Source: Caldifarciminota bacterium (GTDB taxonomy: Bacteria; WOR-3; Hydrothermia; UBA1063; CAJXJZ01). Taken from it: a stretch of 5,908 nt of DNA. A program made the position numbers and the translations under genes. The notes beneath the pieces were generated by a model, which saw nothing but the letters and a program-made list of their open reading frames with translations, made no database searches and was not told where the DNA came from. Positions 5,473 to 5,908 of the stretch are shown here, piece after piece; the first letter of the stretch is position 1; every line of letters begins with the position of its first letter. The stretch covers positions 1 to 5,908 of the forward strand of contig JALTEL010000561.1 of the NCBI GenBank assembly GCA_027073945.1, in the 5' to 3' direction.

Positions 5473-5908
5473 ATGAAAAAATCCTTAATTTTGATATTGC
5501 TTGCATTCATAGTAATGCAAGGTTGTAAGAAGAAACCTCCCACACAACCGCCACAGCAGCAGAGCGAAGTCCCTTCCGACATACATGGTGCATGGGTAGG
5601 TACATGGAAAAGTAACGTGATAAATGATACATCACAGGGTATAATACACATAAGTCTGACCCAGGACTCTGCCCAGATCAGCGGAACCGTTAAGTTTGAC
5701 TCACTGTCTTCGGTAGAATATGCTTTTACAGGTGAGCTTTCTGTAAGCCACGGAGTAACCTCTATCACCACATTCGCATACAATACATCGGACAGCTCGG
5801 ATAAAGTTACATTTTCCCTGTCCTATGAAAGCGGTGATACAATGACAGGCACGTACAGCTTTAGTTCGGTAAATCACGGTACATACTGGGCTATAAAAGG
5901 CACACATC
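5473..5908 (+). CDS. Predicted lipoprotein, beta-rich, function unknown (3' end beyond window)
   Basis: From ATG 5473, 145 codons stay open to the window edge. The start follows an AAGGGGG site (5461-5467). The N-terminus MKKSLILILLAFIVMQGC has a short basic head, a hydrophobic stretch and a cysteine at 18 (MQGC), a somewhat non-ideal lipobox. It is followed by KKK and a Pro/Gln-rich linker to about residue 35. The mature part starts with IHGAWVGTWKSN and consists of alternating polar and hydrophobic strands rich in Ser and Thr (IIHISLTQDSAQISGTVKFD, VTFSLSYES, MTGTYSFSSV), resembling a small lipocalin-like or other up-and-down beta fold with a GxWxGxW opening. With Lys at +2 it is likely sorted to the outer membrane. 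It has its own promoter; a link to the upstream locus rests on proximity and the shared promoter motif. I do not recognise a family. Confidence 0.85.
   Translation, partial: MKKSLILILLAFIVMQGCKKKPPTQPPQQQSEVPSDIHGAWVGTWKSNVINDTSQGIIHISLTQDSAQISGTVKFDSLSSVEYAFTGELSVSHGVTSITTFAYNTSDSSDKVTFSLSYESGDTMTGTYSFSSVNHGTYWAIKGTH

Noticed and set aside
5451..5907. Minus-strand reading frames opposite the lipoprotein gene
   Set aside because: They lack ribosome sites and family features, while the plus frame has a promoter, ribosome site and signal peptide.

Overview
This AT-rich window carries two unrelated blocks separated by a divergent intergenic region of about 317 bases. The host is most likely a Gram-negative bacterium: one gene encodes a predicted outer-membrane beta-barrel with an export signal and another a predicted lipoprotein. 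Several genes have strong AGGAGG-type ribosome binding sites, and three near-consensus sigma-70-type promoters have an exact TATAAT box and a 17-base spacer. That combination argues against Bacteroidetes and would suit an anaerobe of the Nitrospirota or deltaproteobacterial kind, but the phylum cannot be fixed from these bases.

Left block (1-944, minus strand): the conserved operon rpsF-ssb-rpsR, encoding ribosomal protein S6, single-stranded DNA-binding protein and ribosomal protein S18 (cut by the window edge). S18 has Cys and His residues placed as in the zinc-ribbon form and an unusual poly-lysine tract encoded by a run of 15 A. A GNRA-capped hairpin lies in the rpsF leader and may be an autoregulatory S6:S18 site.

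Right block (1206-5908, plus strand): a first transcription unit encodes an outer-membrane barrel, a bile-acid/arsenite-type (SBF/ACR3-like) inner-membrane permease, a UspA protein with a complete ATP-binding motif, and a four-cysteine DGC-domain putative zinc-binding protein. The last three overlap or abut and look translationally coupled. Its promoter has a perfect 16-bp palindrome over the -35 box. A second unit, with its own promoter, holds an ArsR-family repressor followed by a class I methyltransferase gene that appears broken, with a frameshift and two G-to-A type losses in the SAM-binding motif. A third promoter drives a lipoprotein gene that runs off the window; it carries a degenerate copy of the same palindrome at the same position relative to its -10 box.

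The most plausible reading is an envelope transport and sensing locus for a metal(loid), anion or organic substrate: permease plus outer-membrane channel for movement, a nucleotide-binding UspA and a zinc-type cysteine protein as accessory or sensor parts, and an ArsR repressor. The permease lacks the cysteine that ACR3 arsenite pumps use, so arsenite is not the assured substrate.
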